DNA of 64,000 bases from Streptomyces sp. NBC_00234. Its GTDB lineage: Bacteria; Actinomycetota; Actinomycetes; Streptomycetales; Streptomycetaceae. Where the stretch lies: assembly GCF_036195325.1 (NCBI RefSeq), contig NZ_CP108101.1:4278001-4342000 (forward strand), written 5' to 3'. This document shows, piece after piece, positions 6,389 to 15,277 of this stretch. Each line of letters opens with the position of its first letter. Positions within the stretch are counted from its first letter, which is position 1. The translations under genes were made by a program, and so were the position numbers. A model generated the notes under the pieces. That model saw only the letters and a list, made by a program, of their open reading frames with translations, did not search any database and was not told where the DNA came from.

Positions 6389-9079
6389 GTGTCCGAGCAC
6401 GACTTCGCCAGCACACCCCTGTGGCAGGAGACCCTTGCCGTGCGTCCGCGCAAGGACGATCACCACAGCCAACGGGAGCGATTGCGCGCGTCGTATCTGG
6501 CGCTGCGAGACAATGCGGCTGTACTGCTCGCGGAGAATGCGCGCAGTTTGCCCGACTTCACGGTCCATGACATCAGCCACGTGGACGCGCTGTGGGAGAC
6601 GGCCGGTCTCATGTGTGGTAGCCAGGTCGGGCTGAATCCGGCTGAGGCATACGTGCTGGGCTGTGCCTTCGCGCTGCACGACGCCGCGATGGGGGCGGCG
6701 GCATACGGGATGAGTGTGCCCGAAGCGCTGGGCCAACAGCGGTGGCGTGATCTGGTGTCAGTCGCCTACTTTCACCGGCAGGGATGTTGGCCGGATCAGG
6801 AGCAACTGGACGCCCCACCTGCCGAGATCGCCGAAGCGTGTCAGGCCACCGCTATCCGCGAAACGCATGCGGAGCAGGCCCGGCAGCTGGTGGATCAGCC
6901 GTGGCGGTCCAGTGCGGGCAACGAGATCTTCCTCATCCAGGACGTTCAACTCCGCGAAGCGTACGGTCCGCTAATCGGTGATCTGGCAGCCAGTCACTGG
7001 TGGTCAGTGGACAAGCTTGCCGATCAGTTCCGCCAGCCGAAAGGCTCGCTGACCTGGCAGCCAGCGGAGTGGACCATCGAGCCGCTTAAGCTGGCCTGCA
7101 TCCTCCGGCTTGCCGACGCAACCCAGATCGACAGCCGCCGCGCCCCAACGTTTCTGTTCTCCCTGCGTAAGCCGCAAGGTATCGCCCGTGCACACTGGCG
7201 GTTCCAGGAACACATCAGCCGCCCACACCTGGACGGCGACCGGATCACTTACACCTCGCTGCGCCCATTCCCCCCACACGACGCTACTGCCTGGTGGCTG
7301 GCCTTGGACTACCTGCGGAGCATCGACCAGGAGTTGAAGAAGGTCGATGCCCTCCTCTACGACCTCAACCGCAACCGACTCGCGGCTCGCGCAGTTGCCG
7401 GAGTTGATTCCCCCGAGCGCTTCGCTGAACTGTTCCCGGTGTCGGACTGGCGGCCCATTGATGCCACGGTCAAGGTCAGCGATGTCCCTGCTCTGGTAGA
7501 AACACTGGGCGGAGAGCAGCTGTACGGCAAGGAACCCGAGGTGGCCGTTCGCGAGCTGATCCAGAATGCCCAAGACGCCGTCCTCGCTCGCCGCGCTGTA
7601 GAACCCGACTTCACCGAGGGCCGTATCGACGTACGTCTCATCGAGACCGACGGTTCCTGGTGCCTGGAGATCTGCGATAACGGCATCGGCATGGACGAGG
7701 AGACCCTCGTCCGTGGACTGCTCGACTTCGGAACTAGCGGCTGGAGTTCCACCCGCATCCGCAGTCGGCTCCCTGGTCTGGCCAGCGGTGGATTCCAGCC
7801 CACGGGCCGGTTCGGCATCGGCTTCTTCTCTGTCTTCCTGCTCGGCAGCCACGTCGAACTGATCACCCGTCGCTACGATGCCTCTGTGGCAGACGCACGC
7901 CGACTAGCCTTCGACAGTGCAGCTCGGCGGCCGCTACTCACGCCACTGGCCGAACGCGGCCGCGCCGCGCCGGGCACAACTGTGCGCGCCATGCTCAAGA
8001 CGAATCCCTACGACATCCAGGGGCTCCTCACCAGGACCAGCGACGACAGGCTTGGTCAGCTCATCCGACGGCTGGTCCTGGAGAACACTGTCCCAATCCG
8101 CATTTGGGAGCCGGACGCAGCCGAACCTGAGACGATTCATCCCTTCACACTGGACTCGGGAGCACCAGATGAAGTCTTCGATCGCCTCTACCCATCCCTG
8201 ACCGACAGCTGGCGCGTCGGTCAAGAGAAGCAGCGCCTCGAATTACGCGACGCCTTCGTCGAGAGGGCAACAGAATTACTGGACGAATCAGGACGGCGCA
8301 TCGGACTGGCCACACTCTGGACCGACCTGAATTTCCAAGGGCGAGGCGACTTTCGTGGGATCGTCCCAGTGAGCGGCTTTCTGGCTGACCAGACATACGC
8401 CTTCGCGGGATATCTCGCCGGCCAGCCCAGCCGGGCCTCGCGGGACAAGGCAGGTCTCGTCGCCAATCAGGATCAGATTCGTCGATGGCTGCGCACCCAG
8501 GAAAAAAAGCTGCGCGATATCGGGCACTTCGGCGACGCGGTTCAGCTGGAACTTGCCAGCATGTTGCACAATGCGTTCAAGTGTCTGTCTGACGACATCG
8601 CCTTTGCCATAACGGCACAGGGTCTGCTCTGCCCGGCAGACATCGCTGCATGGGCCACGCAGCGGAACGAAGTCTTCATCGCCTCAGGGCCGAACGTGGC
8701 CGTCAGAACCCGACCTCCGCAGGTTTATCACTACCTGTCCGGACGAAATGTTGTGCTCCCTAACAACTGGGTTGTCCTCTCTCAGAGATCAGCTTATCCG
8801 CCACTGGCTGACGCATTCCCGGATATCCTGAATCGTGATACCGAATACGAGTTCGCGCGCAACCATTCAACGCTCACGTGGGAAAAGCTCTGGTGGCGCA
8901 TGTCAGGCGGCCTTTACGGGCCGTTCATGCATGCCCTATGCAAAGCGTGGTCCTGCACTATCGAGGCACTCCTTGCCCCTGTCGAGCAGCGCCACTGGTC
9001 GGACTCCTGCTGCCTGGATGATGAGTCACTAGATCCTGTCTGGGGCTACCTACTCAAGCGGCCTACCAACACCAGTTGA
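6389..9079 (+). CDS. HD domain plus HSP90-like (GHKL) ATPase, candidate defence protein
   Basis: 896 residues starting at GTG, with GAGGTG ten bases upstream. The N-terminal ~330 residues hold an HD-phosphohydrolase-like motif (HDISHVD near 59-65 and LHD near 95-97). Residues ~375-520 form a GHKL/HSP90-type ATPase: N-box AVRELIQNAQDAV (~384), G1 box CDNGIGMDE (~429) and G2 box GRFGIGFFSVF (~473). The remaining ~370 residues lack a familiar motif but have the length of an HSP90-like middle and client region. HD plus HSP90-like ATPase fusions are known in predicted bacterial conflict systems; the exact reaction is unknown. All ATPase motifs look intact. It follows the small membrane protein gene in one operon. 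Confidence 0.8.
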   Translation: MSEHDFASTPLWQETLAVRPRKDDHHSQRERLRASYLALRDNAAVLLAENARSLPDFTVHDISHVDALWETAGLMCGSQVGLNPAEAYVLGCAFALHDAAMGAAAYGMSVPEALGQQRWRDLVSVAYFHRQGCWPDQEQLDAPPAEIAEACQATAIRETHAEQARQLVDQPWRSSAGNEIFLIQDVQLREAYGPLIGDLAASHWWSVDKLADQFRQPKGSLTWQPAEWTIEPLKLACILRLADATQIDSRRAPTFLFSLRKPQGIARAHWRFQEHISRPHLDGDRITYTSLRPFPPHDATAWWLALDYLRSIDQELKKVDALLYDLNRNRLAARAVAGVDSPERFAELFPVSDWRPIDATVKVSDVPALVETLGGEQLYGKEPEVAVRELIQNAQDAVLARRAVEPDFTEGRIDVRLIETDGSWCLEICDNGIGMDEETLVRGLLDFGTSGWSSTRIRSRLPGLASGGFQPTGRFGIGFFSVFLLGSHVELITRRYDASVADARRLAFDSAARRPLLTPLAERGRAAPGTTVRAMLKTNPYDIQGLLTRTSDDRLGQLIRRLVLENTVPIRIWEPDAAEPETIHPFTLDSGAPDEVFDRLYPSLTDSWRVGQEKQRLELRDAFVERATELLDESGRRIGLATLWTDLNFQGRGDFRGIVPVSGFLADQTYAFAGYLAGQPSRASRDKAGLVANQDQIRRWLRTQEKKLRDIGHFGDAVQLELASMLHNAFKCLSDDIAFAITAQGLLCPADIAAWATQRNEVFIASGPNVAVRTRPPQVYHYLSGRNVVLPNNWVVLSQRSAYPPLADAFPDILNRDTEYEFARNHSTLTWEKLWWRMSGGLYGPFMHALCKAWSCTIEALLAPVEQRHWSDSCCLDDESLDPVWGYLLKRPTNTS

Positions 9080-9249
9080 AAGCAACTGAATTCGTTCGCA
9101 CAACTTGGTGCGACGGGGCGCTCCGTGGGGACCGCCCCGGACTTCGGCCTTCGACATCGCGCGCGGAGGCTACTCGTTGGCAGCCAAGTAGCTGAGGCCG
9201 AGGCACGTGGGCCTTGGCTAACTAGATGTCCAGGGGGAGGATTGGTGTC

Positions 9250-9669
9250 ATGGACGCAGGAAGAACCGGGCGGACTCTCCGGATCACATATCAAGGGCCG
9301 CCAATGCTGGCCGGTGTCCTCGCGCAGATCCTTAGAGAGGACGGTCAGTGCGAGGTCGACTTCGAGCCGCCACAGGAGACCCGGGATGCCTTGGGTGCTG
9401 CTGGCCTTGCCGTTGCCACGGTGCAGTTTCTTGTACAGACGTCCGGAATGGATGATCGAATTAAGGAAGCGATCAACAAGTTCCTTCAAAAGTTCAGCAG
9501 GGCTCAACCGCAGGTCCAAATCGATGGGGAACCGACGGCGAGCGACGAGCTGGCTACATCGTCTATTGCTGACGAACTTGCCAAGCTGGCGTCACTACAC
9601 GCTGATGGTCACTTGACCGACCAGGAGTTTTCGGAAGCCAAAGCGCGAGTCCTTCAACGTGGCTACTGA
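9250..9669 (+). CDS. SHOCT-domain protein
   Basis: 139 residues, with AGGGGGAGGA before the ATG. The C-terminal ~33 residues (IADELAKLASLHADGHLTDQ, then EFSEAKARVL) form a SHOCT short C-terminal domain, usually an oligomerisation module. The N-terminal half starts with a small beta-alpha unit (TLRITYQGPPMLAGVLAQIL) followed by a hydrophobic AAGLAVATVQFLVQT stretch that could be one weak membrane helix or a buried helix. No enzyme motif is visible. It sits 170 bp behind the HSP90-like ATPase on the same strand and may belong to the same functional module. Confidence 0.65.
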   Translation: MDAGRTGRTLRITYQGPPMLAGVLAQILREDGQCEVDFEPPQETRDALGAAGLAVATVQFLVQTSGMDDRIKEAINKFLQKFSRAQPQVQIDGEPTASDELATSSIADELAKLASLHADGHLTDQEFSEAKARVLQRGY

Positions 9670-9847
9670 GGCGTGAACGCGTGAACTCCCCGAATGTCGA
9701 CGGCGACTGCTTGCACCGCAGAGGGTAGTCAGCATGGCGTCAGCTGCCTCGTTGTGGACTCGCTGGTCTTCCTTGACGCTCAAGCTTCTTCTCTGAGCCG
9801 CTAACCGGGTGCTGTACGCAAACATCGTCGCCCAGGCCATCCGGAGC

Positions 9848-10228
9848 TCAACCCACGAGTGCTGTGATGGCGTTCCTAAGCGTCCCGACGAGCGAGGCCA
9901 GGGACGCTACCGATCCGATCGCGAGGCTCAGCATTTCCAGGGTCTCGGTGAGCCGGCGGGCATCCGGGGCGGGGCTTTGCAGTTCTTCGTCAATCCTGGC
10001 GACGGCCTGCCGGCAACCGTCAATGCTGTGCACCTCCCCTGCGTGCGCGTCCAGTGCCGCCGTGAACTCGGCGAGGCTGGCCTGCGCGGCCAGAAGCCTG
10101 GGATCGTCGGCCCCTCCGCCCGCGACGTGGACCTGCCGCATGTCGCCGCCGACCCTGCCCGTGTTGACCTGGTTACTGCTACCGGTGACGTGGGTGCCGC
10201 CGCTGTCGCTTCCTCGCCCAAATCGCAT
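9848..10228 (-). CDS. small protein with N-terminal NQVNTG motif
   Basis: 126 residues. Residues ~12-30 (THVTGSSNQVNTGRVGGDMR) repeat a motif found at the C-terminus of the preceding gene product (SGDNNQVNTGNLGGSMHQ). The rest is predicted helical: a charged helix from about residue 44, a linker with PAPDARRL and a hydrophobic C-terminal helix (MLSLAIGSVASLASLVGTL). The ATG lies two bases after the upstream stop codon, with AGGA in front, so the genes are co-transcribed and probably coupled. No known domain recognised. The shared Asn/Gln/Gly motif suggests homotypic binding between the two proteins. Confidence 0.65.
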   Translation of the reverse strand: MRFGRGSDSGGTHVTGSSNQVNTGRVGGDMRQVHVAGGGADDPRLLAAQASLAEFTAALDAHAGEVHSIDGCRQAVARIDEELQSPAPDARRLTETLEMLSLAIGSVASLASLVGTLRNAITALVG

Positions 10229-10230
10229 GA

Positions 10231-12114
10231 CTATCCTGCTTTCTCAGTTCCGTCTGTTGGACCGGGCGAGTTGCCTTGCTGGTGCATGCTCCCGCCCAAG
10301 TTCCCGGTGTTGACCTGGTTGTTGTCGCCGCTGATGAAGTTCTGCGTGATGGCGACGGCCTGACGCTGAAATTCCCCGATGGCGAGCCCGTGGTCAGAGA
10401 GGAATGCGCCCACGGTGCTGAACATGCGTGTCTGCAGGATCGACACGTAGCGTTGTACGTCCTCTGTCTGATGCATGTCCTCGGTCGTGACACGGCTGCA
10501 GTGCTCCCGCAGACTCACTGGCATCCCGTCGTCCTTCTGCGGCACGATCGCGGCGGCTGTGACGGCTGCACTCAGGAGCCCGAGGCCGCGCCCAATGATG
10601 TTGTAGAGCCGTACAGCCAGTTCAACAGTGTCGCCGCAGGCATGGAGCGGAGCTTCGGCCACCTTCCTCGCGAGCTCCCATCCCTTGGCGGGCCCTGCAT
10701 CCACCGAGGGAAGAAGAGGCGCAAGGACATGAGGGCGGGTGACAAAGTGGAGGGTGTTTCCCTCCAGCGCGGCATGCGCGAAGACAGTGACGACGATCTG
10801 GCCATCCCAGCTGACGACTTGGGCGGCAAGGTACCTGCGGGAGAAGTGTCCGGTCGGCGCCTCCCGGGCCTCAGTACACATCTCCGTCGCCTCCGGCCAC
10901 TCGGCCTTGGCGTTGCCATCGACGTCGCGGCTCAGCTTCTTCCATCGGTTCTGGGGGATGCCGAGGAACTCGGCCACGTCGCAATTTGGCAGCGCGTGAG
11001 TCTCTACGAGAACCCCACTCAGGTCCTCCAACTCGTCCCGCACCTTGTCAAGCAGTTCGTCGGCCTCGAACTTCTGGTATCCATCGAGGTCGGTGTCGCC
11101 GACCTCACTCAAGGGCTCCTTGCCCTCGTCGGTGACGCGGGCTGATGCCAGCTGGATTCGGGTTGCGCCCCTCCGCCATGCGTCGAGACCGGCGCCGACG
11201 AAGCGGTCGGCCCTTCCCTCGTTGCGGTACCCAATGGTCTGCCACTGTTCAGTGACCGCGCACTCGTCGATCTTCCTGGCTGCGAACGGGGCAAGATTGG
11301 GACGCTTGGCGATGTTTGCACGGCCAGGACGCAGCGACTGCAGGTAGGCATGGCAAGCCCAGCGGTCCAGCAGATACACCGCAGTCGCAGCGATCAGCAG
11401 GTGTGGCGCGACGTGCAACCCGTCGGTCGCGGCTTCGCGCAGCATCGGGATACGCGGTCTGGCGAGGGTCCATAGAACAAAGACAGCTGCCGCGAGAAGA
11501 GCCGTTGACACCAGCGAGCGGAATCCCCACTGCAAGATCGCCTGGCCCCGGCGTCCACCGATTAGCTGCCAAAGCAGCATCGCAACAGCGACCGCGGCCA
11601 GCCCTCGCGGGTGGAGGACGCCCAGGTAGAACAGCGCTGACACCAGTGCCGCGCCGCGTAGCCGTTGCTGTCGCCGTGCCGCGATGCTGTGCGTAAGCAC
11701 GGGTGCCAGCCCGAACCCGAAGGATGGTGCTGGGCGCTTCCGCGCATAGAGCACGTTCTTCAAGGCCCACTGCGCAAGGAACTCGCCAGTGAACTCGTCC
11801 AGGGCTCTGATGGGACGTGGCGCCCTTCCCTGCATCCTGTCCTGCCACCGCCCGAGCCAGTCCCCCGCCTGTCCTATCCGGTTGACGCGCTCATGCATAG
11901 CGCCGGCCAGGTCCCGCGTCACCGAGTTGGTCGCTGGGACTAGATCCCGCTGCGCGTATTCAGCCCGGACCGGCAATTGCCCGGGGATATAGGCGAGTGG
12001 CGTGCCGCTACGACTGTCCACAGGTATCCCCGGTACGGCTTCTTGCTCCTGCGCCCCGTCGCAATTCGGACTGATCCCGTTGGGCGACACAGCACGCCAT
12101 CGCAGCAGCGGCAT
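10231..12114 (-). CDS. membrane protein with C-terminal NQVNTG motif
   Basis: 627 residues from the ATG preceded by GGGGGAGG. The open frame extends further upstream, but this is the only start with a strong ribosome site. Two or three hydrophobic stretches (LVSALFYLGVLHPRGLAAVA, then a following SLVSTALLAAAVFVLW and HLLIAATAVYLL) lie at roughly residues 150-260. The C-terminal ~350 residues are soluble, with a segment containing YLAAQVVSWDGQIVVTVFAH and long helices. The tail carries the SGDNNQVNTGNLGGSMHQ motif shared with the next protein. Family not recognised. The layout (membrane domain, soluble domain, short interaction motif, small motif-bearing partner) suits a signalling or defence pair. 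Confidence 0.65.
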   Translation of the reverse strand: MPLLRWRAVSPNGISPNCDGAQEQEAVPGIPVDSRSGTPLAYIPGQLPVRAEYAQRDLVPATNSVTRDLAGAMHERVNRIGQAGDWLGRWQDRMQGRAPRPIRALDEFTGEFLAQWALKNVLYARKRPAPSFGFGLAPVLTHSIAARRQQRLRGAALVSALFYLGVLHPRGLAAVAVAMLLWQLIGGRRGQAILQWGFRSLVSTALLAAAVFVLWTLARPRIPMLREAATDGLHVAPHLLIAATAVYLLDRWACHAYLQSLRPGRANIAKRPNLAPFAARKIDECAVTEQWQTIGYRNEGRADRFVGAGLDAWRRGATRIQLASARVTDEGKEPLSEVGDTDLDGYQKFEADELLDKVRDELEDLSGVLVETHALPNCDVAEFLGIPQNRWKKLSRDVDGNAKAEWPEATEMCTEAREAPTGHFSRRYLAAQVVSWDGQIVVTVFAHAALEGNTLHFVTRPHVLAPLLPSVDAGPAKGWELARKVAEAPLHACGDTVELAVRLYNIIGRGLGLLSAAVTAAAIVPQKDDGMPVSLREHCSRVTTEDMHQTEDVQRYVSILQTRMFSTVGAFLSDHGLAIGEFQRQAVAITQNFISGDNNQVNTGNLGGSMHQQGNSPGPTDGTEKAG

Positions 12115-12348
12115 CTGCCACCTCCCCCGAGGAACCGCTCGTGAAGCCCTCACCCTGTGGCACGGAGCACTAGCTTCACCGGGAAACGCTTGCCTATGGC
12201 CGATTAGCGCCCTCCCATCGGCTGACACGTTGCGAATCAGGTTGGCCTTGAGCGTTCTGCCGAAACCTCCGCGCCCTCGGGCGTCAGGCTGCGAGGCTGC
12301 TTGGCACGCTTCGGAATGTGCTGCCCTGTACCGGGGAAGGTCCAAGCC

Positions 12349-12912
12349 ATGAACGGAGCACTGTCAAAGTGGGCGCGTCAGGTGGCCGAAGCTGAGCTGA
12401 GTGATCCGCTTCCTCGTCGATGGGCGCACTCGCAAGGCGTCGGCCGGCGCGCGGCCGAACTGGCGGGGGTCCTGGGCGATGACGCGGACCTGCTGGTTTC
12501 TGCCGCTGTGCTGCACGATGTGGGCTACGCTCCGCGGCTGGCCGTGACCGGGTTTCATCCGCTGGATGGGGCCCGGTTCCTTCGTGACGTCCATGGTGCG
12601 GATGAGCGGTTGGTGCGGTTGGTGGCGAACCACTCGTTGGCGTTGCTGGAGGCTGAGGAGCGCGGGTTGCGGAGCGCGCTGGAGGCCGAGTTTCCGTTGC
12701 TCGACGATCACCGGCTCGTGGATGCCTTGGTGTACTGCGACATGACGACGACGCCCGATGGAGAACGCACGTCCGCCGAGGCCCGGCTGACGGAGATCAC
12801 GGACCGTTACGGCGTGGACAGCGTGGTGGGGCGGTTCATTCGTCGGGCATCGCCGGAGATCCTTGCCGCTGTGGAGCGGGTGGAGACGGCGCTGGCGGCT
12901 CAGCCCAGGTAG
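12349..12912 (+). CDS. HD-domain phosphohydrolase
   Basis: 187 residues, with GGGGAAGG before the ATG. HD superfamily motifs are clear: RWAHSQGV (first His, ~residue 27), LHDVGY (HD pair, ~60), then VANHS (~100) and DALVYCDMTT (last Asp). These compare with metal-dependent nucleotide phosphohydrolases. The substrate is unknown, probably a nucleotide. HD-plus-Nudix pairs are common in actinomycete integrative elements near the integrase, which fits this location. Its 3' end overlaps the convergent Nudix remnant by 13 bp. Confidence 0.82.
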   Translation: MNGALSKWARQVAEAELSDPLPRRWAHSQGVGRRAAELAGVLGDDADLLVSAAVLHDVGYAPRLAVTGFHPLDGARFLRDVHGADERLVRLVANHSLALLEAEERGLRSALEAEFPLLDDHRLVDALVYCDMTTTPDGERTSAEARLTEITDRYGVDSVVGRFIRRASPEILAAVERVETALAAQPR

Positions 12913-13262
12913 GGGTACGTGCCGGCGAGGTAGTCGCCGATCTGTTGACGCATGCTGGGGTGGATGTCGTACTGGTCGAGGTCGGTCGGCTGGATGAAGC
13001 GGACTCCGTCGGCCTCGTCGTTGATGGTGGGCTCGCCTCCGACGGGGCGGCCGATGTAGGTGTTCTCGTACTGCTGGCGGATTTCGCCGTCGGTGTAGGC
13101 GACGATGTGGTTCGGGTTGGTGTAGACGCCCAGGAAACCGGTGATCTCGGCGACGATGCCGGTCTCCTCCAGGCATTCCCGTACCGCGCACTGTCCCGCC
13201 GTCTCACCGATGTCCTGAGCGCCACCCGGCAGGGCCCACTGGCCCGTATCGCGGCGCGGGAG
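12900..13262 (-). pseudogene. Nudix hydrolase, N-terminus removed at the IS boundary
   Basis: About 120 codons of a Nudix protein ending GTYPYLG. The full Nudix box is present: G-x5-E-x7-REUxEExGU as GAQDIGETAGQCAVRECLEE followed by TGI, preceded by RRDTGQWALPGG. The expected ~20-30 N-terminal residues with the first beta strands are lost exactly where the IS256-family inverted repeat begins (13263). The frame runs on into IS sequence and then hits a stop codon. Catalytic residues survive, but the truncated fold and missing promoter make function doubtful. Confidence 0.78.
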
Positions 13263-14683
13263 TGTCTTTTTCTTTGTGTATGCCCTGGTGTTGACGCTTG
13301 TTCTGAGCTGTAGCTGTTGCTACTGGTTCTCGGTGACGCGGTCCCCGTAGAAGCCGGCGAGGGTGTTGATGGCTTCCTTCCAGTTGCGGGTGCGGCCGGT
13401 GACGTTGGGGCGGTTGGGCTGGCGGTCGCGGATGACGAGGTAGAGGACTTTGAGGGCGGAGTCGTCGTCGGGGAAGTGTCCGCGTCGGCGGGTGGCCTGG
13501 CGGAAGCGGGCGTTGAGGGACTCGATCATTGGTGGTGTAGACGATCTTGCGGATCTCGGGCGGGAAGCGCAGGAACATGACGAAGTGTTCCCAGTTGCGG
13601 CGCCAGACTCCGATCAGCGCGGGGTAGCGGTCGCCCCATTCGGCCTCGAATTCGGCGAAGCGGGTTTCGGCTGCATCCGCGTTGGCGGCGGTGTAGACGT
13701 GGCGGAGTTCCTTGGCGATCTGCGCCCAGTACTTGGTGGAGGCGTACTTGAGGCTGGCGCGGACCATGTGGACCACGCACAGCTGCACATCGGCCTGCGG
13801 CCAGGTGTTCTGGATCGAGTCCGGCAGCCCTTTCAGCCCGTCGCAGCAGGCGATCAGGACGTCTTCGACGCCGCGGTTGCGGAGCTCGGCCAGCCAGGTC
13901 TTGGCGCCTTCGCCGCCCTTGCCGACCCACATGCCCAGCACATCCCGCTCGCCTTCGAGGTTGATCCCGACCGCGCGTATACGGGCCGGTTGGCGACCGC
14001 GCCGTCTCTGATCTTCACGACGATGGCGTCGATCATGACGACGGCGTAGACGCGGTCCAGCGGCCGGTTGCGCCAAGCCTCCAGTTCCGTACTGACCTGG
14101 TGGGTGGCCCGGGAGATGAGGTCGCGGGAGACCTCCATGTCGTAGATCTCGGACAGATGGGCCTGGATCTCCCCGGTCGTGAGCCCCTTGGCGTACAGAG
14201 ACAGGATCGCCGCGTCGAAGCCCTGGACCCGGCGGGTGTGTTTGGGCACGATCTGCGGCGTGAAGTCGCCGGCCCGGTCCCGTGGCACCTCCAGCTCTAC
14301 CGGCCCGACGTCGGTGAGGACCGTCTTGCGGGAGGTCCCGTTACGGGAGTTACCCGACCCTGCACCGGCCGAATCTCCCTTCTCGTAGCCGAGATGCTCG
14401 CTCATCTCGGCCTCCAGCGCCCCCTCCAGGACCAGCTTCACCAGCCCCTTGAGCAGCCCGTTCTCGCCGACCAGGTTCAGGCCCTCGCTGCGAGCCCGGG
14501 CTACCAACTGCGCGGCCAGTTCCCGGTCCAGCTCGGTCAGTCGTGCCAACTCGGCCCCCGTGCGTACGATGTTCGCGCTGTCGCGCGGGCGCTCGTCTTT
14601 GATGCCCATCAGTGATCCTTCCCGGCAGAGGCCACACCTCATGCCAGACGGGTCACACCTGGGCATACGCAATCTTTAGGACA
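13263..14683. mobile_element. IS256-family insertion sequence (~1.42 kb)
   Basis: The ends are set by imperfect ~28-bp inverted repeats that begin TGTC and share GTATGCCC plus GGTGT: left end at 13263-13290, right end at 14683 reading inward. About 20 of 28 positions match. The single minus-strand transposase gene and the length fit IS256. No target-site duplication is visible (left flank CGCGGGAG, right flank GTCCCCGC), and a different truncated gene abuts each end. This indicates a deletion or recombination after insertion. Confidence 0.8.
13320..14609 (-). pseudogene. IS256-family (Mutator-type) transposase with two frameshifts
   Basis: Starts MGIKDERPRDSAN with GGAAGGA upstream and would be ~430 residues if intact. 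Family signatures include NGLLKGLVKLVLEGALEAEM, YEKGDSAG, GNSRNGTSRKT, the first catalytic Asp in VVMIDAIVVKIRDG, ACCDGLKGLPDSI and the end segment NARFRQATRRRGHFP to RVTENQ. The frame shifts near 13971-13984 (two extra bases in a CGCGCG run, after NRPVY) and again near 13527-13531 (two bases lost after VYTTN). The middle part reads in another frame, so no full-length DDE transposase can be made. Confidence 0.85.
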
Positions 14684-15186
14684 GTCCCCGCTGTGGGCGC
14701 AAGCCCGGCTTCTGCCCTCAGAAGGTCAATACCCGCCGCGAGACCAAGAACGTGAAGTCACGCGCCGGTCAGCGGCCCATCGGTGTCCCGGGTGAGTTGA
14801 TGGAGCTACTCCGTTTGCACAAGGAGGAACAGGATCGCGAGCGGAAGCGCGCACGCGATCTGTGGACGGAGAAGGGGTACGTCTTCACCTCGCCGACCGG
14901 CGAGCCCCTGAACCCGAACACGGACTTCCATAAGTGGAAGGACCTGCTGAAAGCGGCAGAAGTCCGCGACGGCCGCCTCCACGACGCCCGCCACACCGCG
15001 GCGACCGTCCTACTGATCCTCGGCGTCTCTGACGCGGTCGTGGACGGAATCATGGGCTGGGAACCGGGCAAGTCGGCCCGGATGCGCCGCCGCTACCAGC
15101 ACCTGACCAGCCGCGTCCTCAAGGACACCGCCGACAAGATCGGCGGGCTGCTTTGGCCCCGGGCTGGTGATCCCCCCGCCGCCTGA
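14684..15186 (+). pseudogene. int: tyrosine site-specific integrase, C-terminal catalytic fragment
   Basis: About 167 codons readable from the IS edge to the stop. C-terminal phage-integrase motifs are intact: HDARHTAAT (His-x-x-Arg, box II), a Trp in IMGWEPGKSA and the nucleophile in RRRYQHL. The upstream part CGRKPGFCPQ still resembles actinomycete AICE integrases. The N-terminal arm and core-binding domains and the first catalytic Arg are missing, cut off by the IS right end. The fragment cannot catalyse recombination alone, so the island should be unable to excise without help in trans. It converges on the CBASS operon. Confidence 0.85.
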
Positions 15187-15209
15187 CCCCACTGCTGCAG
15201 GTGGGCCAT

Positions 15210-15241
15210 GCGGGCTCCGATCGCCAGCGGTCGGAGCCCGC
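15210..15241. terminator. bidirectional terminator between int and cap4
   Basis: Perfect 11-bp stem (GCGGGCTCCGA and its complement) with a 10-base loop in the 91-bp gap between the convergent integrase fragment and cap4. Confidence 0.65.
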
Positions 15242-15277
15242 ACTCGGCAAGGTCCGGTGCCCTTGGGCTTGAGCCTC

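Noticed and set aside
10231..12345. 704-codon version of the NQVNTG membrane protein
   Set aside because: The first 77 codons lack coding character, and a GGGGGAGG site directly precedes the ATG at 12114.
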